From positions 1 to 53,529 of the forward strand of contig JAVBPY010000018.1 of the NCBI GenBank assembly GCA_031549345.1: 53,529 nt of DNA. Direction: 5' to 3'. The notes below the pieces were generated by a model, which did not search any database, was not told the DNA's origin, and worked only from the letters and a program-made list of their open reading frames with translations. Shown here piece by piece: positions 1 through 8,400 of this stretch; position 1 is the stretch's first letter; each line of letters opens with the position of its first letter. This DNA is from CASFRF01 sp031549345 (GTDB lineage: Bacteria; Verrucomicrobiota; Lentisphaeria; Victivallales; Victivallaceae). A program made the translations under genes and the position numbers.

Positions 1-1
1 G

Positions 2-436
2 ATCAAGCTCGAGTTCGCAATGGGGCGGTGGGACGAGCGGCGTACATTGGACTATCACCCGGTCAACGCGCCCTACAACTACAAGGGCACGCTGTACGAC
101 AGCTATGGTCGCCCGGAGGGCGACGCGCACTACGGCTCGCGTAAACACGCGCCGGACATCTACCAAATCGCGGAACACGCGGGGGCTGGCTCCGTTCCCG
201 ATCCGGTCCCGGTTCCCGAAACCGCCTACGCGGTGCGCTACCATCGCGGCGCGGACGGCCGCCTGAACGCTGTGGAGTACAATAACTTCCGCGCGGAATA
301 CGCCTATGTTCCAGGAGCCAACGCCATCGCCCAGCTCCGCTGGAGCAAGAATGGAGTACCGTTCCTGACGCTGAATTACGAGAGAAGAACCGTGCCATTC
401 ATGAGAAGAACCGTGCCATTCATGGTAACCAAATGA
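2..436 (+). CDS. RHS/YD-repeat-like protein, C-terminal fragment (5' end outside window)
   Basis: The reading frame is open from the first bases of the window, so the gene begins upstream. The visible part has aromatic and Gly/Asn-rich spacing resembling RHS/YD repeats (for example GADGRLNAVEYNNF and NGVPFLTLNYE). RHS proteins are large secreted or surface shells that often carry variable toxic C-terminal tips. The last 18 codons are not RHS-like: they are two copies of a 21-bp direct repeat plus a few codons to a TGA. The natural C-terminus therefore seems to have been replaced by the repeat element. A near-identical stretch of its first visible codons recurs at 642-690, so this locus has duplicated parts. 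The RHS assignment comes from residue pattern only. Confidence 0.55.
   Translation: MKLEFAMGRWDERRTLDYHPVNAPYNYKGTLYDSYGRPEGDAHYGSRKHAPDIYQIAEHAGAGSVPDPVPVPETAYAVRYHRGADGRLNAVEYNNFRAEYAYVPGANAIAQLRWSKNGVPFLTLNYERRTVPFMRRTVPFMVTK
383..424 (+). repeat. Two perfect tandem 21-bp repeats
   Basis: AGAAGAACCGTGCCATTCAT followed by G occurs twice head to tail (383-403 and 404-424). The core CCGTGCCATTCA recurs at 691-719 and 737-755 and in decayed form at 1469-1509. It sits at the point where the RHS-like coding sequence stops matching its family pattern. Confidence 0.9.
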
Positions 437-595
437 AATGCAGCATGGTACAAATAAACTCTGAAACGCCCATCCACCTCTGGAGATCGAGAGCTTGTTT
501 GTATTCCATACTGTACTTGAAAATCTCCAACTCGCATGTATATTGAGGTTAATGCATTTCTCGTAACTTGTTCGTTCGTATGAAAAACATCCCGC
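425..595 (+). repeat. Body of dispersed repeat, copy 1
   Basis: This non-coding stretch aligns at low but clear identity with the sequence after 1501. Shared blocks include ATGGTA followed about 20 bp later by TACA-AAA, then near the end CTTGAAA-CTCC, GTATATTG-G, TTAA and TTGTTCGTTC (524-590 against 1591-1663). With the 21-mers in front it suggests a unit of about 200 bp. No gene is recognised in it. Confidence 0.5.
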
Positions 596-635
596 GACAG
601 TTCCTCTGCCGAGTGCAGGGCGCGCCGCCTGATGA

Positions 636-725
636 TGCCTCGACGAGGCGATCAAGCTTGAGTTCGCGATGGGCCACTGGGACGAGCGGCGGAGAAACCG
701 TGCCATTCATGGTATCTCCATGTAG
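636..725 (+). pseudogene. RHS-like gene fragment truncated by the hairpin repeat
   Basis: Bases 650-690 nearly repeat bases 1-41 of the window (aligned in the same frame as IKLEFAMG-WDERR). Directly after the shared GACGAGCGGCG the first copy continues as an RHS-like sequence. This copy instead runs into GGAGAAACCGTGCC and stops 11 codons later. A stop codon at 633-635 closes the frame upstream. This is an inactive duplicate fragment whose 3' part has been replaced by the repeat element. Confidence 0.6.
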
Positions 726-755
726 CGGAGAAACCGGGAGAAACCGTGCCATTCA
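691..755 (+). repeat. Imperfect-hairpin repeat, copy 2 with two extra partial units
   Basis: Bases 691-719 can fold as GGAGAAACCGTG, loop CCATT, CATGGTATCTCC, with one mismatch and one G-T pair. A partial unit GGAGAAACCG follows at 727-736 and a longer one at 737-755 (GGAGAAACCGTGCCATTCA). The cluster lies just before the TM2 gene and could affect its transcription. No function is known to me. Confidence 0.8.
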
Positions 756-820
756 AATATAGAAAATCGCTGGCCCTGGAAGAAAACGAAAAAAGAAACT
801 AGCCTAAACGGAGCTCCTAC

Positions 821-1300
821 ATGAAAATTAACTGTTCTGTGTGCAAGCGGCAATACGATCTTGGTGGATCTGCCGTTCCGGTGGAGGCACAATGTGAATG
901 CGGTCACGAGCGGTGCATCGAACCAACTAAAACATGTCCGATGTGCGGCGAACGCATCCTTGCCGTGGCGCAAAAATGCAGATATTGCGGCGAGTATTTA
1001 AATGTTGCTGCCGCCCCCCCTGTCCCCGCATCGTCGGTTGATCGGATAACGTATACTATCGTCGCTCTTTTTCTCGGGGGCCTTGGCATACATAATTTCA
1101 TGGCTGGCGAAACCCTTGTCGGGTGGATGAAAATCGTTGTTTGGCTCTGCGTGTTCATTTTTCTGGTTTACGTCAAAGTTCCGCTGGATGGAGCCCTTGC
1201 AATTGCCTCCCTCTGTTGTGTCCTTTGTGCCATCAACGATATAATCCACGGACCACGAAAAACCGCCCACAATCTCCACGCCGAAGCGGCAAAAAAATGA
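821..1300 (+). CDS. Zinc-ribbon / TM2-domain membrane protein
   Basis: The 159-residue product begins with a small zinc-ribbon region: Cys5-x2-Cys8, then Cys39-x2-Cys42 and Cys53-x2-Cys56. About three hydrophobic segments follow (near residues 77-92, 106-119 and 124-138). The LGGLGIHNFMAGE stretch is the typical start of a TM2 domain, a small two-helix membrane module. GGAG lies 8 bases before the ATG. The next gene overlaps by ATGA, so the two form a cassette. Flanking by broken RHS fragments makes an immunity or accessory role conceivable, but that is inference; TM2 proteins are widespread and mostly uncharacterised. Confidence 0.8.
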   Translation: MKINCSVCKRQYDLGGSAVPVEAQCECGHERCIEPTKTCPMCGERILAVAQKCRYCGEYLNVAAAPPVPASSVDRITYTIVALFLGGLGIHNFMAGETLVGWMKIVVWLCVFIFLVYVKVPLDGALAIASLCCVLCAINDIIHGPRKTAHNLHAEAAKK

Positions 1301-1515
1301 AACGAATTATTTTGATAATCGCCCTATTTGTTGGGTGCATCCTTTGCTTGGCTGAGCCGGAGAAAATCACACCGTTTTTTGCGTGGACGGGGGACACATT
1401 TTTAGCCGCCCCGGATTCGATTAATTGCCGCCTCTGGGGCGTGGACACGCCTGAACTTAATCAGTCGAGGAGAAACCGTGCAAGAAACCGTGCAAATTAT
1501 GGTATCTCCGTGTAG
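1297..1515 (+). pseudogene. Thermonuclease (SNase)-like secreted protein, truncated by the repeat
   Basis: The start ATG overlaps the TM2 stop (ATGA). Residues 1-19 are a hydrophobic signal-like segment. Then comes GDTFLA and, at residues 44-54, CRLWGVDTPEL. This matches the first catalytic block of staphylococcal-nuclease-like enzymes, with Arg45, Asp50 and Glu53. The homology stops at residue 56. The remaining codons (RRNRARNRANYGISV) are encoded by the dispersed repeat, with the same frame and ending as the copy at 691-725. The rest of the nuclease fold, including the second catalytic Arg, is missing, so the product is unlikely to be active. Confidence 0.7.
1469..1509 (+). repeat. Imperfect-hairpin repeat, copy 3
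   Basis: GGAGAAACCGTG, a second AGAAACCGTG, and ATGGTATCTCC form a diverged version of the 691-719 hairpin with an internal duplication. It marks the abrupt end of the SNase-like coding sequence and supplies its stop codon (GTGTAG against ATGTAG in copy 2). Confidence 0.75.
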
Positions 1516-1590
1516 TGCAAGGCGATATACATAAATTCAGAAATATTCTGCGTTGTATTGCTTTCGGTGCAGATTTTTATAGGATATCGC

Positions 1591-1663
1591 GCTTGAAAGC
1601 CTCCCGTTGACGTGTATATTGGGCCTTAAGGAGCTTTTCTTAATATGTTCGTTCAACAAACAT
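1591..1663 (+). repeat. Distal block of dispersed repeat, copy 3
   Basis: This block matches 524-590: CTTGAAA, CTCC, GTATATTG, GG-TTAA, TTTCTT, TGTTCGTTC and AAACAT occur in the same order and at near-identical spacing. Bases 1510-1590 between it and the hairpin are non-coding and only weakly similar to 425-523. Confidence 0.6.
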
Positions 1664-1683
1664 TCAGCAAAATCCAAGATAAT

Positions 1684-1825
1684 GAACACCCGTGATCGGC
1701 GCTTAACCCGCATCACGCTCAACGACACCCCGATTATCACATATACGTTGAACGACGACGATCAGCGGCTGAGCACCCCTCCCCGATCACAGCACGTTTT
1801 CGCCTTCAACGCGTTGAAATATTGA
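1684..1825 (+). pseudogene. Short RHS/YD-repeat-like remnant
   Basis: The frame reads RLTRITLNDTPIITYTL followed by DDDQRLS, which resembles one YD repeat. It has no ribosome binding site of its own, starts directly after the distal repeat block and ends after about 47 codons. It looks like another leftover of the RHS-like gene. The call is by pattern only. Confidence 0.4.
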
Positions 1826-2065
1826 GGATACCGGATTGCGGTTATGACTTTTCAGCATACGATTTAGAGCAGTATTTTTTCCGTCCTCACCTTCAGGGCA
1901 TTTTTCCATCGGAGTTCTGCAAACACTGCATTGGGGTCATGATGATTTTACTGTACATGATTTGGAACCGTATTGGGCTGCATCTTCGTACATTAAACAC
2001 TAACGCATTGAAATTCCACATGTATTGCATCGTGGTTGTGATTGAGTAGGATTTCCGGCATGAAC
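1826..2065. other. Non-coding stretch, no feature recognised
   Basis: The sequence is AT-rich with short open frames lacking ribosome binding sites or family resemblance. No hairpin terminator or repeat copy stands out. Confidence 0.5.
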
Positions 2066-2674
2066 TTATTTCACAAACGATGGATTGCTGCCACGGCTTT
2101 CTCCAGTGGAGCGCCATAAAACCTTATGAGCATTCAATGCTTTGCTCAATGTGTTTTCTACGTCCACCAAAAGAAAGGAGTGTTTGTCTTTTACACCGCT
2201 GACGCAGTATTGAGAAAACATATGGCAATTGTTTGTTGTCAGGCAATACGCTCCATTCCATATTCTCCCGACAGCCGCTTTTGCTCTTTGGGCAATGGCG
2301 GTTGTTCCAAGCGCATAGCAATTCCCGTTGCTTCTTTTTCCGCAGGCAACATAAATAAAAGCGCCGGTTCGAGGGCTGAACAACCCGTCTCCCTTTATAA
2401 ATTTTTCCGTGGATACAATGCGTATTTCCGCCAAACCTGCATTATTCTTCGTTAATTCAACAATCTCGTCATTGCCGATGTAGATTCCTGTATGGCATAT
2501 CGCGTCAAGCTGCGAACTGCCAAATAAATCGATTTTTATGACGGAGCCCGGTATGGGTTTGACAATATCGAAGAACACATTTTTGCAAAACGATTCCCCA
2601 AAATCGGCAGCCAGATTTTGGAGAACACTACGCGTGAGGGTTTTCAGTATCAAATCTCCGACTAATCTTATCAT
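2066..2674 (-). CDS. LRAT/NlpC-P60-superfamily-like protein
   Basis: The 202-residue protein carries the hallmarks of a permuted papain-like (LRAT-type) fold: His61 in HTGIYIGNDEIVEL, where the loop describes an object whose address is tested, and Cys150 in TTNNCHMFSQYC. LRAT-like proteins use this His and Cys pair for acyl transfer or thiol hydrolysis of lipids or peptides. Residues 1-35 are mildly hydrophobic, but no clear signal peptide is seen. AAGGGAAG precedes the ATG. It points against all neighbours in the RHS-like zone, with lower GC than the genes beyond 2900, so horizontal origin is likely. Substrate unknown. Confidence 0.65.
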   Translation of the reverse strand: MIRLVGDLILKTLTRSVLQNLAADFGESFCKNVFFDIVKPIPGSVIKIDLFGSSQLDAICHTGIYIGNDEIVELTKNNAGLAEIRIVSTEKFIKGDGLFSPRTGAFIYVACGKRSNGNCYALGTTAIAQRAKAAVGRIWNGAYCLTTNNCHMFSQYCVSGVKDKHSFLLVDVENTLSKALNAHKVLWRSTGESRGSNPSFVK

Positions 2675-2745
2675 CTAATCTTCCCTTAACTTCACATCTC
2701 ACGGTTCGACGGATTATTACTGTCAAAGTGCCGCTCATAGGTGCT

Positions 2746-2789
2746 ATGATAAATTTATCATGGGGAGATATAAAAATCAAATATATCTC
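2746..2789. promoter_or_regulatory. 16-bp perfect palindrome plus adjacent AT-rich hairpin
   Basis: ATGATAAATTTATCAT (2746-2761) is a perfect palindrome. Immediately after it, GAGATATA (2765-2772) pairs with TATATCTC (2782-2789) across a 9-base gap. They lie between the divergent LRAT-like gene and pirin and could bind a dimeric regulator; no regulator is identified. Confidence 0.45.
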
Positions 2790-2883
2790 TTTGCTTTTAT
2801 TGTAATATTACTTTTTTAAAGGTGTGAAAGGGCCAGGCATCCCCTGCCCTTCCCCGGTCGGCAAACAAGATCACAGTTCCGGC

Positions 2884-2911
2884 TTGCAATTTTTTATTTT
2901 AGGCTTATGTT
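2884..2911 (+). promoter_or_regulatory. Putative sigma70-type promoter for pirin
   Basis: TTGCAA (2884-2889), 16 bp, TATGTT (2906-2911), 48 bases before the pirin start. Confidence 0.4.
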
Positions 2912-2959
2912 AATTGAAGCCGCCAGAGGGACGGATTGAAAACAGCAAGGAGGGAAACT

Positions 2960-3823
2960 ATGAGCAACCGCGAAGTGGTTCGAGAGGTGAAGGGGCATCA
3001 GACGGAGGATGGCGCGGGAGTGAAGTTGACGCGGGTGATTGCCGGGCGCGATGTCCGGGATTTCGATCCGTTTCTGATGCTGGACGCGTTTGATTCGCGG
3101 AATCCGGCCGACTATACGGCGGGATTTCCGTGGCATCCGCACCGGGGAATCGAAACGGTTACCTATTTGATTCGCGGCGATATAGAGCATTGGGATAGCC
3201 TGGGGAACCGGGGGCGGATTACGGACGGAGCCTGCCAGTGGATGACGGCGGGGCACGGCATTATCCATCAGGAGATGCCGCAGCCTTCGGAACATATGTT
3301 GGGGGCGCAGCTCTGGGTGAACCTGCCGAGGAAGGACAAACTGACCCGGCCGGCTTACCACGACATTCAGCCTCACGCGGTGATCAAGGTCCGGGAAGAA
3401 GGGGCCAATATCGCCGTTATTGCCGGCGAATACGGCGGCAAGCAGGCGCCGACGCAGGGGGATTATGTCCGGGTAACCTACCTCGACGTGGAGCTGGAGC
3501 CGGGACGTGCCTGGGGATTTGGGGCGCCGCCGGAAAACACCGTGTTTATTTATCTGGTATCCGGAAGCGTGGTTGCCGGCGGCCGTGAATATCCGCAGAA
3601 GCAGGCGCTACTCTTCGGCCCCGGCGACCGGCTGGAGCTTTCCGCCGGAACGGCGGGGGCGCGTTTTCTGCTGTTTTCCGGACGACCGCTGCATGAACCG
3701 GTGGCCTGGGGCGGCCCGATCGTCATGAATACGAAAGAGGAACTCGAACAGGCGTTCCGGGAGCTCGAAGACGGGACCTTTGCCAAAGACTGCGACAAGG
3801 CGCACCGGGACTATTATCAATAA
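2960..3823 (+). CDS. Pirin family protein
   Basis: This bicupin protein of 287 residues shows the pirin signature WHPHRGIETVTY and the metal-ligand pattern continuing to GHGIIHQEMP. Pirins bind iron or another metal through three His and one Glu; some act as quercetinases and others as redox-sensing co-regulators, and the sequence alone does not decide which. The start at 2960 is chosen because AAGGAGG lies 6 bases upstream; an in-frame ATG at 2936 has no such site. It appears to be monocistronic, with a decayed gene remnant on the other strand downstream. Confidence 0.93.
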   Translation: MSNREVVREVKGHQTEDGAGVKLTRVIAGRDVRDFDPFLMLDAFDSRNPADYTAGFPWHPHRGIETVTYLIRGDIEHWDSLGNRGRITDGACQWMTAGHGIIHQEMPQPSEHMLGAQLWVNLPRKDKLTRPAYHDIQPHAVIKVREEGANIAVIAGEYGGKQAPTQGDYVRVTYLDVELEPGRAWGFGAPPENTVFIYLVSGSVVAGGREYPQKQALLFGPGDRLELSAGTAGARFLLFSGRPLHEPVAWGGPIVMNTKEELEQAFRELEDGTFAKDCDKAHRDYYQ

Positions 3824-4140
3824 GCGTCCCGAGCCTGCCGAAAACCAGCGTGATTCCCGGTATCAGGATGACGGTCAGCGTCACCAGGGAAGCGGCGCTC
3901 CCTTGCTGAATTGCCGGAAAGAACTGCGTTTTCGCTACCAGCGTTATCAGCCGCCGACCGGATGCCGCTGGTTTTCGGCGCCGGGCCTTGAATATTGTGA
4001 TCCATCACATACACCTTGCCGTCGGCCCTGACGCAATGTTCTGCAACGCGTTTCACCAGTCCCGGAGCGGTTACGATGCGCTGAAAAAGTCGCCCGGGAA
4101 AATATGGTACTCAATGGTACTTCGTGGGGGGCTTCTGAGG
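3824..4140 (-). pseudogene. Decayed coding remnant (possible membrane protein end)
   Basis: On the minus strand one frame reads VKRVAEHCVRADGKVYVMDH (upstream half). A second, shifted frame then gives a hydrophobic segment (SLVTLTVILIPGITLVFGRLG) running into TGATAA near 3817. The two frames do not join, and no start codon with a ribosome binding site is seen. This looks like the frameshifted tail of a membrane protein. I do not recognise the family. Confidence 0.3.
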
Positions 4141-4147
4141 CGAAAGA

Positions 4148-4224
4148 TGGTACACCCGAAGGGACTTGAACCCCTAACCTTCTGGTCCGTAGCCAGACGC
4201 TCTATCCAATTGAGCTACGGGTGC
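4148..4224 (-). tRNA. tRNA-Arg (anticodon ACG)
   Basis: Read on the minus strand, GCACCCG pairs with CGGGTGT (one G-T pair) as the acceptor stem. The anticodon loop CTACGGA gives ACG between stems TCTGG and CCAGA. The T loop is TTCAAGT, and the 3' CCA is encoded (4148-4150). Adenosine 34 is expected to be deaminated to inosine by TadA, whose gene is next upstream on the same strand. Confidence 0.95.
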
Positions 4225-4239
4225 AACCGAATAAAACTT

Positions 4240-4267
4240 AATATAGGGTGATTTCGTAAAAAAGCAA
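4240..4267 (-). promoter_or_regulatory. Promoter of tRNA-Arg
   Basis: On the minus strand TTGCTT (4262-4267), 16 bp, TATATT (4240-4245), about 15 bases before the mature 5' end. Confidence 0.65.
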
Positions 4268-4295
4268 ATCGATTTTGTTTTTTTTTTGAGCTTTT

Positions 4296-4790
4296 TTAAG
4301 GGGAATTCGGTGAAAAATCAGGTTTGGATGGTTTTTTCGCGCGAACGGCACGAAAAAAAGATTGGAGGAGAATAAGACTCTCGGCGGCAAGGAGCCCTCC
4401 CTCCGATGCAACTTGCCAGAGCATGCCGGCAAAACCGGTTACGTTCAACCCCGAGCCGCACGCCCCCGAACGGGGATCGGGCACCCCATACCATACCTTC
4501 CGCACACGCGCATTGACCAGGGCGCCCGCGCACATCGCGCAGGGCTCTTTGGTTACAAAAAGCTCACAATCCTCCAGGCGCCAATCTCCGCGCGCGGAGA
4601 AGGCATCGCGCAACGCTTCCATCTCCGCATGGCATGTCGCGTCTTTACGCGCCTCCACGCGGTTCCGCCCGCGTCCGATAACTTTCCCGCCGCAAACAAG
4701 AACAGCGCCCACGGGAACCTCGCCTTCGGCCGCGCTTTCCGCCGCAAGCGCGAGTGCCTGGCGCATGTATTCTTCCGGCGCTTCGTTCAC
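4296..4790 (-). CDS. tadA: tRNA-specific adenosine deaminase TadA
   Basis: This enzyme converts A34 of tRNA-Arg(ACG) to inosine. The zinc-site motifs are present: HAEMEAL (His ligand and catalytic Glu) and PCAMCAGAL (two Cys ligands). The product of 164 residues is the usual family size. A GTG start at 4790 is preferred because it overlaps the stop of the upstream lipoprotein gene (GTGA); an ATG a few codons later is an alternative. The C-terminal tail is basic. Its substrate tRNA is encoded immediately downstream, which is a neat functional neighbourhood though probably by chance. Confidence 0.93.
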   Translation of the reverse strand: MNEAPEEYMRQALALAAESAAEGEVPVGAVLVCGGKVIGRGRNRVEARKDATCHAEMEALRDAFSARGDWRLEDCELFVTKEPCAMCAGALVNARVRKVWYGVPDPRSGACGSGLNVTGFAGMLWQVASEGGLLAAESLILLQSFFRAVRAKKPSKPDFSPNSP

Positions 4791-5167
4791 TTTTCCAATA
4801 CTTCCGCGCGGGTTACGTAATTCCCGAAGCGCGTAAAAAGAAAACGGACCGATTTCCCCTGCCACTGGTACAGGAACATAAGCTGTTGCTCGTAGGATTT
4901 CGGATTGTCCACACGCGCATCCACCACGCTGAAAATGGTATCCAGCAGTTGTACATTGGTCGTAAAGGAGAAATCGACCCCGTCGGCCAGCTTTTTGGCC
5001 GCCTCGTATTTTTGACGGGAATTCGGCGGAACGTCACGACGATGCAGCATGGCGATTTCAGGCGCATACTTCGTAAGCACATCCAGATCTTCCGAAGAGA
5101 GCTTGGGGACGCTTCGGCATCCGGTCAAAAGCAGTATAAGCAGCAGCAGTCCGGTAATTTTCTTCAT
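4787..5167 (-). CDS. Small lipoprotein of unknown function
   Basis: The 126-residue product starts MKKITGLLLLILLLTGC, a lipoprotein signal with lipobox LLTGC, so Cys17 should be acylated. The mature part is soluble, charged, and ends at the GTGA junction with tadA. GAGGAG lies 7 bases before the ATG at 5167. No known domain is recognised. Co-transcription with tadA is expected from the overlap. Confidence 0.8.
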   Translation of the reverse strand: MKKITGLLLLILLLTGCRSVPKLSSEDLDVLTKYAPEIAMLHRRDVPPNSRQKYEAAKKLADGVDFSFTTNVQLLDTIFSVVDARVDNPKSYEQQLMFLYQWQGKSVRFLFTRFGNYVTRAEVLEK

Positions 5168-5196
5168 GGGGCACTCCTCGTAATGTTGTATTTCAG

Positions 5197-5224
5197 AAAA
5201 TACGCCTTTTTTTGTTTTTTTCAA
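5197..5224 (-). promoter_or_regulatory. Promoter of the lipoprotein-tadA operon
   Basis: On the minus strand TTGAAA (5219-5224), 16 bp, TATTTT (5197-5202). An inverted repeat TCAACC/GGTTGA (5221-5226, 5234-5239) overlaps this -35 and the -35 of the divergent tRNA-Gly promoter. Confidence 0.6.
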
Positions 5225-5235
5225 CCACATTAAGG

Positions 5236-5263
5236 TTGATTTTTCGAATTTCCGCGGTATATT
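5236..5263 (+). promoter_or_regulatory. Promoter of tRNA-Gly
   Basis: TTGATT (5236-5241), 16 bp, TATATT (5258-5263), 20 bases before the tRNA. Confidence 0.65.
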
Positions 5264-5282
5264 CTCCAACATGATCCTGAAT

Positions 5283-5356
5283 GCGGGTGTAGCAAAACGG
5301 TCATGCTCCAGCTTCCCAAGCTGGCGACGCCGGTTCGACTCCGGTCACCCGCTCCA
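5283..5356 (+). tRNA. tRNA-Gly (anticodon CCC)
   Basis: The acceptor stem GCGGGTG/CACCCGC is perfect. The anticodon stem CCAGC/GCTGG holds loop TTCCCAA, giving anticodon CCC. The T loop is TTCGACT and the 3' CCA is encoded at 5354-5356. Confidence 0.95.
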
Positions 5357-5414
5357 TCTTGCTTTATTTCCCGCAAAATCCGTACAGGATTTGTATCTTG
5401 GAAGGCTTGGGGCA

Positions 5415-8400
5415 TCAATCCAGGAGGGCGCGGAGTTCGTCGATGGTGAATTTTTCGCCGCAGGTTTTCGGGTTATCGATGACCTGATCGAAAAGCTCCT
5501 GCTTGCGCTGCTGAAGAAGAAGCATCTTTTCCTCGATCGAATCGCGAACAAGGAGTTTCAGGCTGCTCACGGGACGGGTTTGCCCGATCCGGTGTGTCCG
5601 GTCGGCGGCTTGGAGTTCCGCCGCAGGGTTCCACCACGGGTCAAAGAGGACGACGGTGTCGGCGGAGGTAAGATTCAGCCCGGTTCCGCCCGCCTTTAAA
5701 CTCAAGAGAAAAACCGGAATCGCATTGTCTTCGTTGAAGTGATCGACGCGTTGTTGCCGGTTGCGTGTCGCGCCGTCGAGGTATTCGTAACGCAGCCCAT
5801 TGGAATCGAGCCAGCGCGCAATCTTCTCGAGCAACGTTGTAAACTGGCTGAATACAAGTATCTTGTGCCCGCTGTCGATGTTTTCCAGGACCAACTCCTG
5901 AAAAAGCTCCATCTTCGTTGAAGGTGTGCCATCGCCGCGTTTCTCCGGCAAAAGTTCCGGATGGCAGCAAATTTGACGTAAACGAAGAAGCGTGGTGAAA
6001 ATTTCGGCGTTGCCGCGGTTTTCCCCGGGTTTGATTGCCGCAAGCTGGCGGCGGCCGATTTCACGTGTTTCGTCGTAGAGCTTTCTTTGCTCTTCCTCCA
6101 TCGTGCAATACAGAAGAAACTCTTGCTTCGGAGGGAGTTCGGCCGCGACCTCTTTCTTGGTGCGCCGCCGGATGAACGGGGCGATGCGCATGGCAAGTTC
6201 GTCGCGCCGATCGGATTCCGCCATAATTCCGGCGTAATAACGGCGGAATCCGGCAAGGGTTCCAAGCATTCCAGGCTGAAGGAAGTCGAAAATGCTCCAC
6301 AAATCTTCCGGCGAGTTTTCCAGCGGCGTTCCGCTCAGGACGATTTTATGCGCCGCCCGTATGGACTTACAGTCCTGTGCATTCGCAGTGCCCGGATTTT
6401 TGATGTGCTGCGCTTCGTCCAGAACAAGATAACCGAAGCGCAACGAACGAAGACGCGCGACATCGCGTCGGGCCGCCGCGTAGGAGATGACGATAAGATC
6501 GTAGTCTTTCAGAGAACTCCAGATTTCATCGCGCGCGGCACCTTGGGGGGCGGCGACACGAAAATCGGGGACGAAGCGGCGGCACTCGCGCGCCCAGTTC
6601 TCCACAAGGCTCGCCGGACAGATCACCAGCGAAGGCGGTTCGCCGCGCCGGTGCCGCGCCGCAAGGACGCTCAGGAGTTGGATGGTTTTCCCCAATCCCA
6701 TTTCGTCGGCGAGGATTACGTTGAAACGGTGATCGGTCATACGGAGAATCCAATCCCGTCCGGCTTGCTGGTAGGAACGCAGCTCGCCGGAGAACGAGAA
6801 GGCGGGCGGCGTGTCTTCCGCTGAAGGGGTTTCCCAGTCGTTCGCAAGCCCCTCCGGCAAAGCGCCGGGCAAAGATGCCGCGAGGCGCAGGAAAAAATCG
6901 ACGGAATAAAAAGGAAGCTCAAACGTTCGCTCTTTTTCGTTCAGCGAACGGATGATCTGGTCCGTTGCGGAAAGGAATCGACGCATTTTACTTCCCAGGC
7001 GGACAGGAAGACGCCGTGCGCCGACGGAGGCGTAGTTCAAACCGGAATGCACCAATTCAAGGAGCTCGCTCCAAGAAAGAATACCGCCGCCGCCCGTGAT
7101 TTCATAGGAAATAAGGTGTCCGGCGGATGTCCGTGCATTTTTCCGGCAGCGGATTTCGGCTTCGGGAAGTCCCTCGCCGCCGCGCGACAGTTGCGCGAGA
7201 GGACCTTCCAGGCACAGCTCGGGGTAGCGGCGCATCCAAATGGACAACACCTTATCGAGGAACAACCCGGTTGCCTCCAAAGAACGCAGCACGAATGCCG
7301 CATCGTCCGCGACGAAACCGAACATCTCCAACTCCTGTTCGAATTCCCGTTCGCGATTCGCATCGCGCAGGGCAAAAACGCCCCCGTCCTGGAGGAGGCG
7401 GCCGGAACGCGGATGACACGCGCCCTGCGGATAAACATACTGCACGCGCAGGCGGAATCCGCCATTTTCATCCCCCTCCCCCCCCAGGAGAATTTTGGGA
7501 CGGACCGCCTGATCAGTAAAACCCGTATGTTCCAGAACCGGCAGTGGCCAATCGGAACTTTTCGAGCTCTCCGGCTGGGGGCCGTTGCGGAAAAAATTCC
7601 GCAGCCACGTGATATCCGCCGTGGCCGGCACAAAGAAATATTCACCATGGCACCCCACCCAGCAGCCGGAACGGCCTGTGATGACTTTGGCGCGGATAAT
7701 GGGAATTGCGCCGCCGCGCACGCGGATGCCGGGGGTGACGCACCCTTTCCCGTCTTTGAGGACAACGGCTTCGGCGCGGTCCGGGCGGACAAAAAGCTTC
7801 CGCCCCTCCAGCGTAAAGCGTTCAAAACCGACAAGGCAATGGAAAAACTCCGCCGCCTGTTCCGAATTCAGAAGAATCATCGAATTTTCCGCTTCGCCGC
7901 TGACCGCCAGAAAACGGATGATTTGCTGATCGTGCAGCGAAAACGCCTCCAGTTTCAGCGCGGCGGAGAGGATTTTATCAAAATAAAGCTGTCGGAGATT
8001 GTTCAAGTTCCCCAGGTATTCGCGTTCGCCCGCGCGGAGGCGCACATTCAGCACGGCGTGTTCCCATTTGCTCGGGACATGCGGAAATGCCGACATCGCC
8101 TCGATGGAAACACGCGCCGCGGGGGCGGGATTCACGCGTGCGGAAAGAGAAACGAAATCTTCGAATTTCAATCCAGCGTACCGCGCATTCTCGTCGGGGC
8201 ACGGTTCCCGGAGAACATTTCCGAAGCGTCCCGCGTACATCAGGAGGGCGACGGCATGTTCGCAGAGCCGTTCCGAATCTCCGTGCCCGTCGCAGCTCCC
8301 GTGCGGCAATTCGCCGGGGCGGACAGCGGCATGAACCTGCCGGGTTTTTTCCTGAAATTCGCCCGCAAGGAAACCGTCCCCGGTCCGGTGGACGCCGAAA

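Noticed and set aside
691..1663. Integron attC sites or a CRISPR array
   Set aside because: No GTT/AAC core pairs of an attC, no integrase, and the repeats are unevenly spaced with no unique spacers of constant length.
2747..2900. Origin or iteron-like AT-rich region
   Set aside because: Only single palindromes are present, with no repeated DnaA boxes or iterons.
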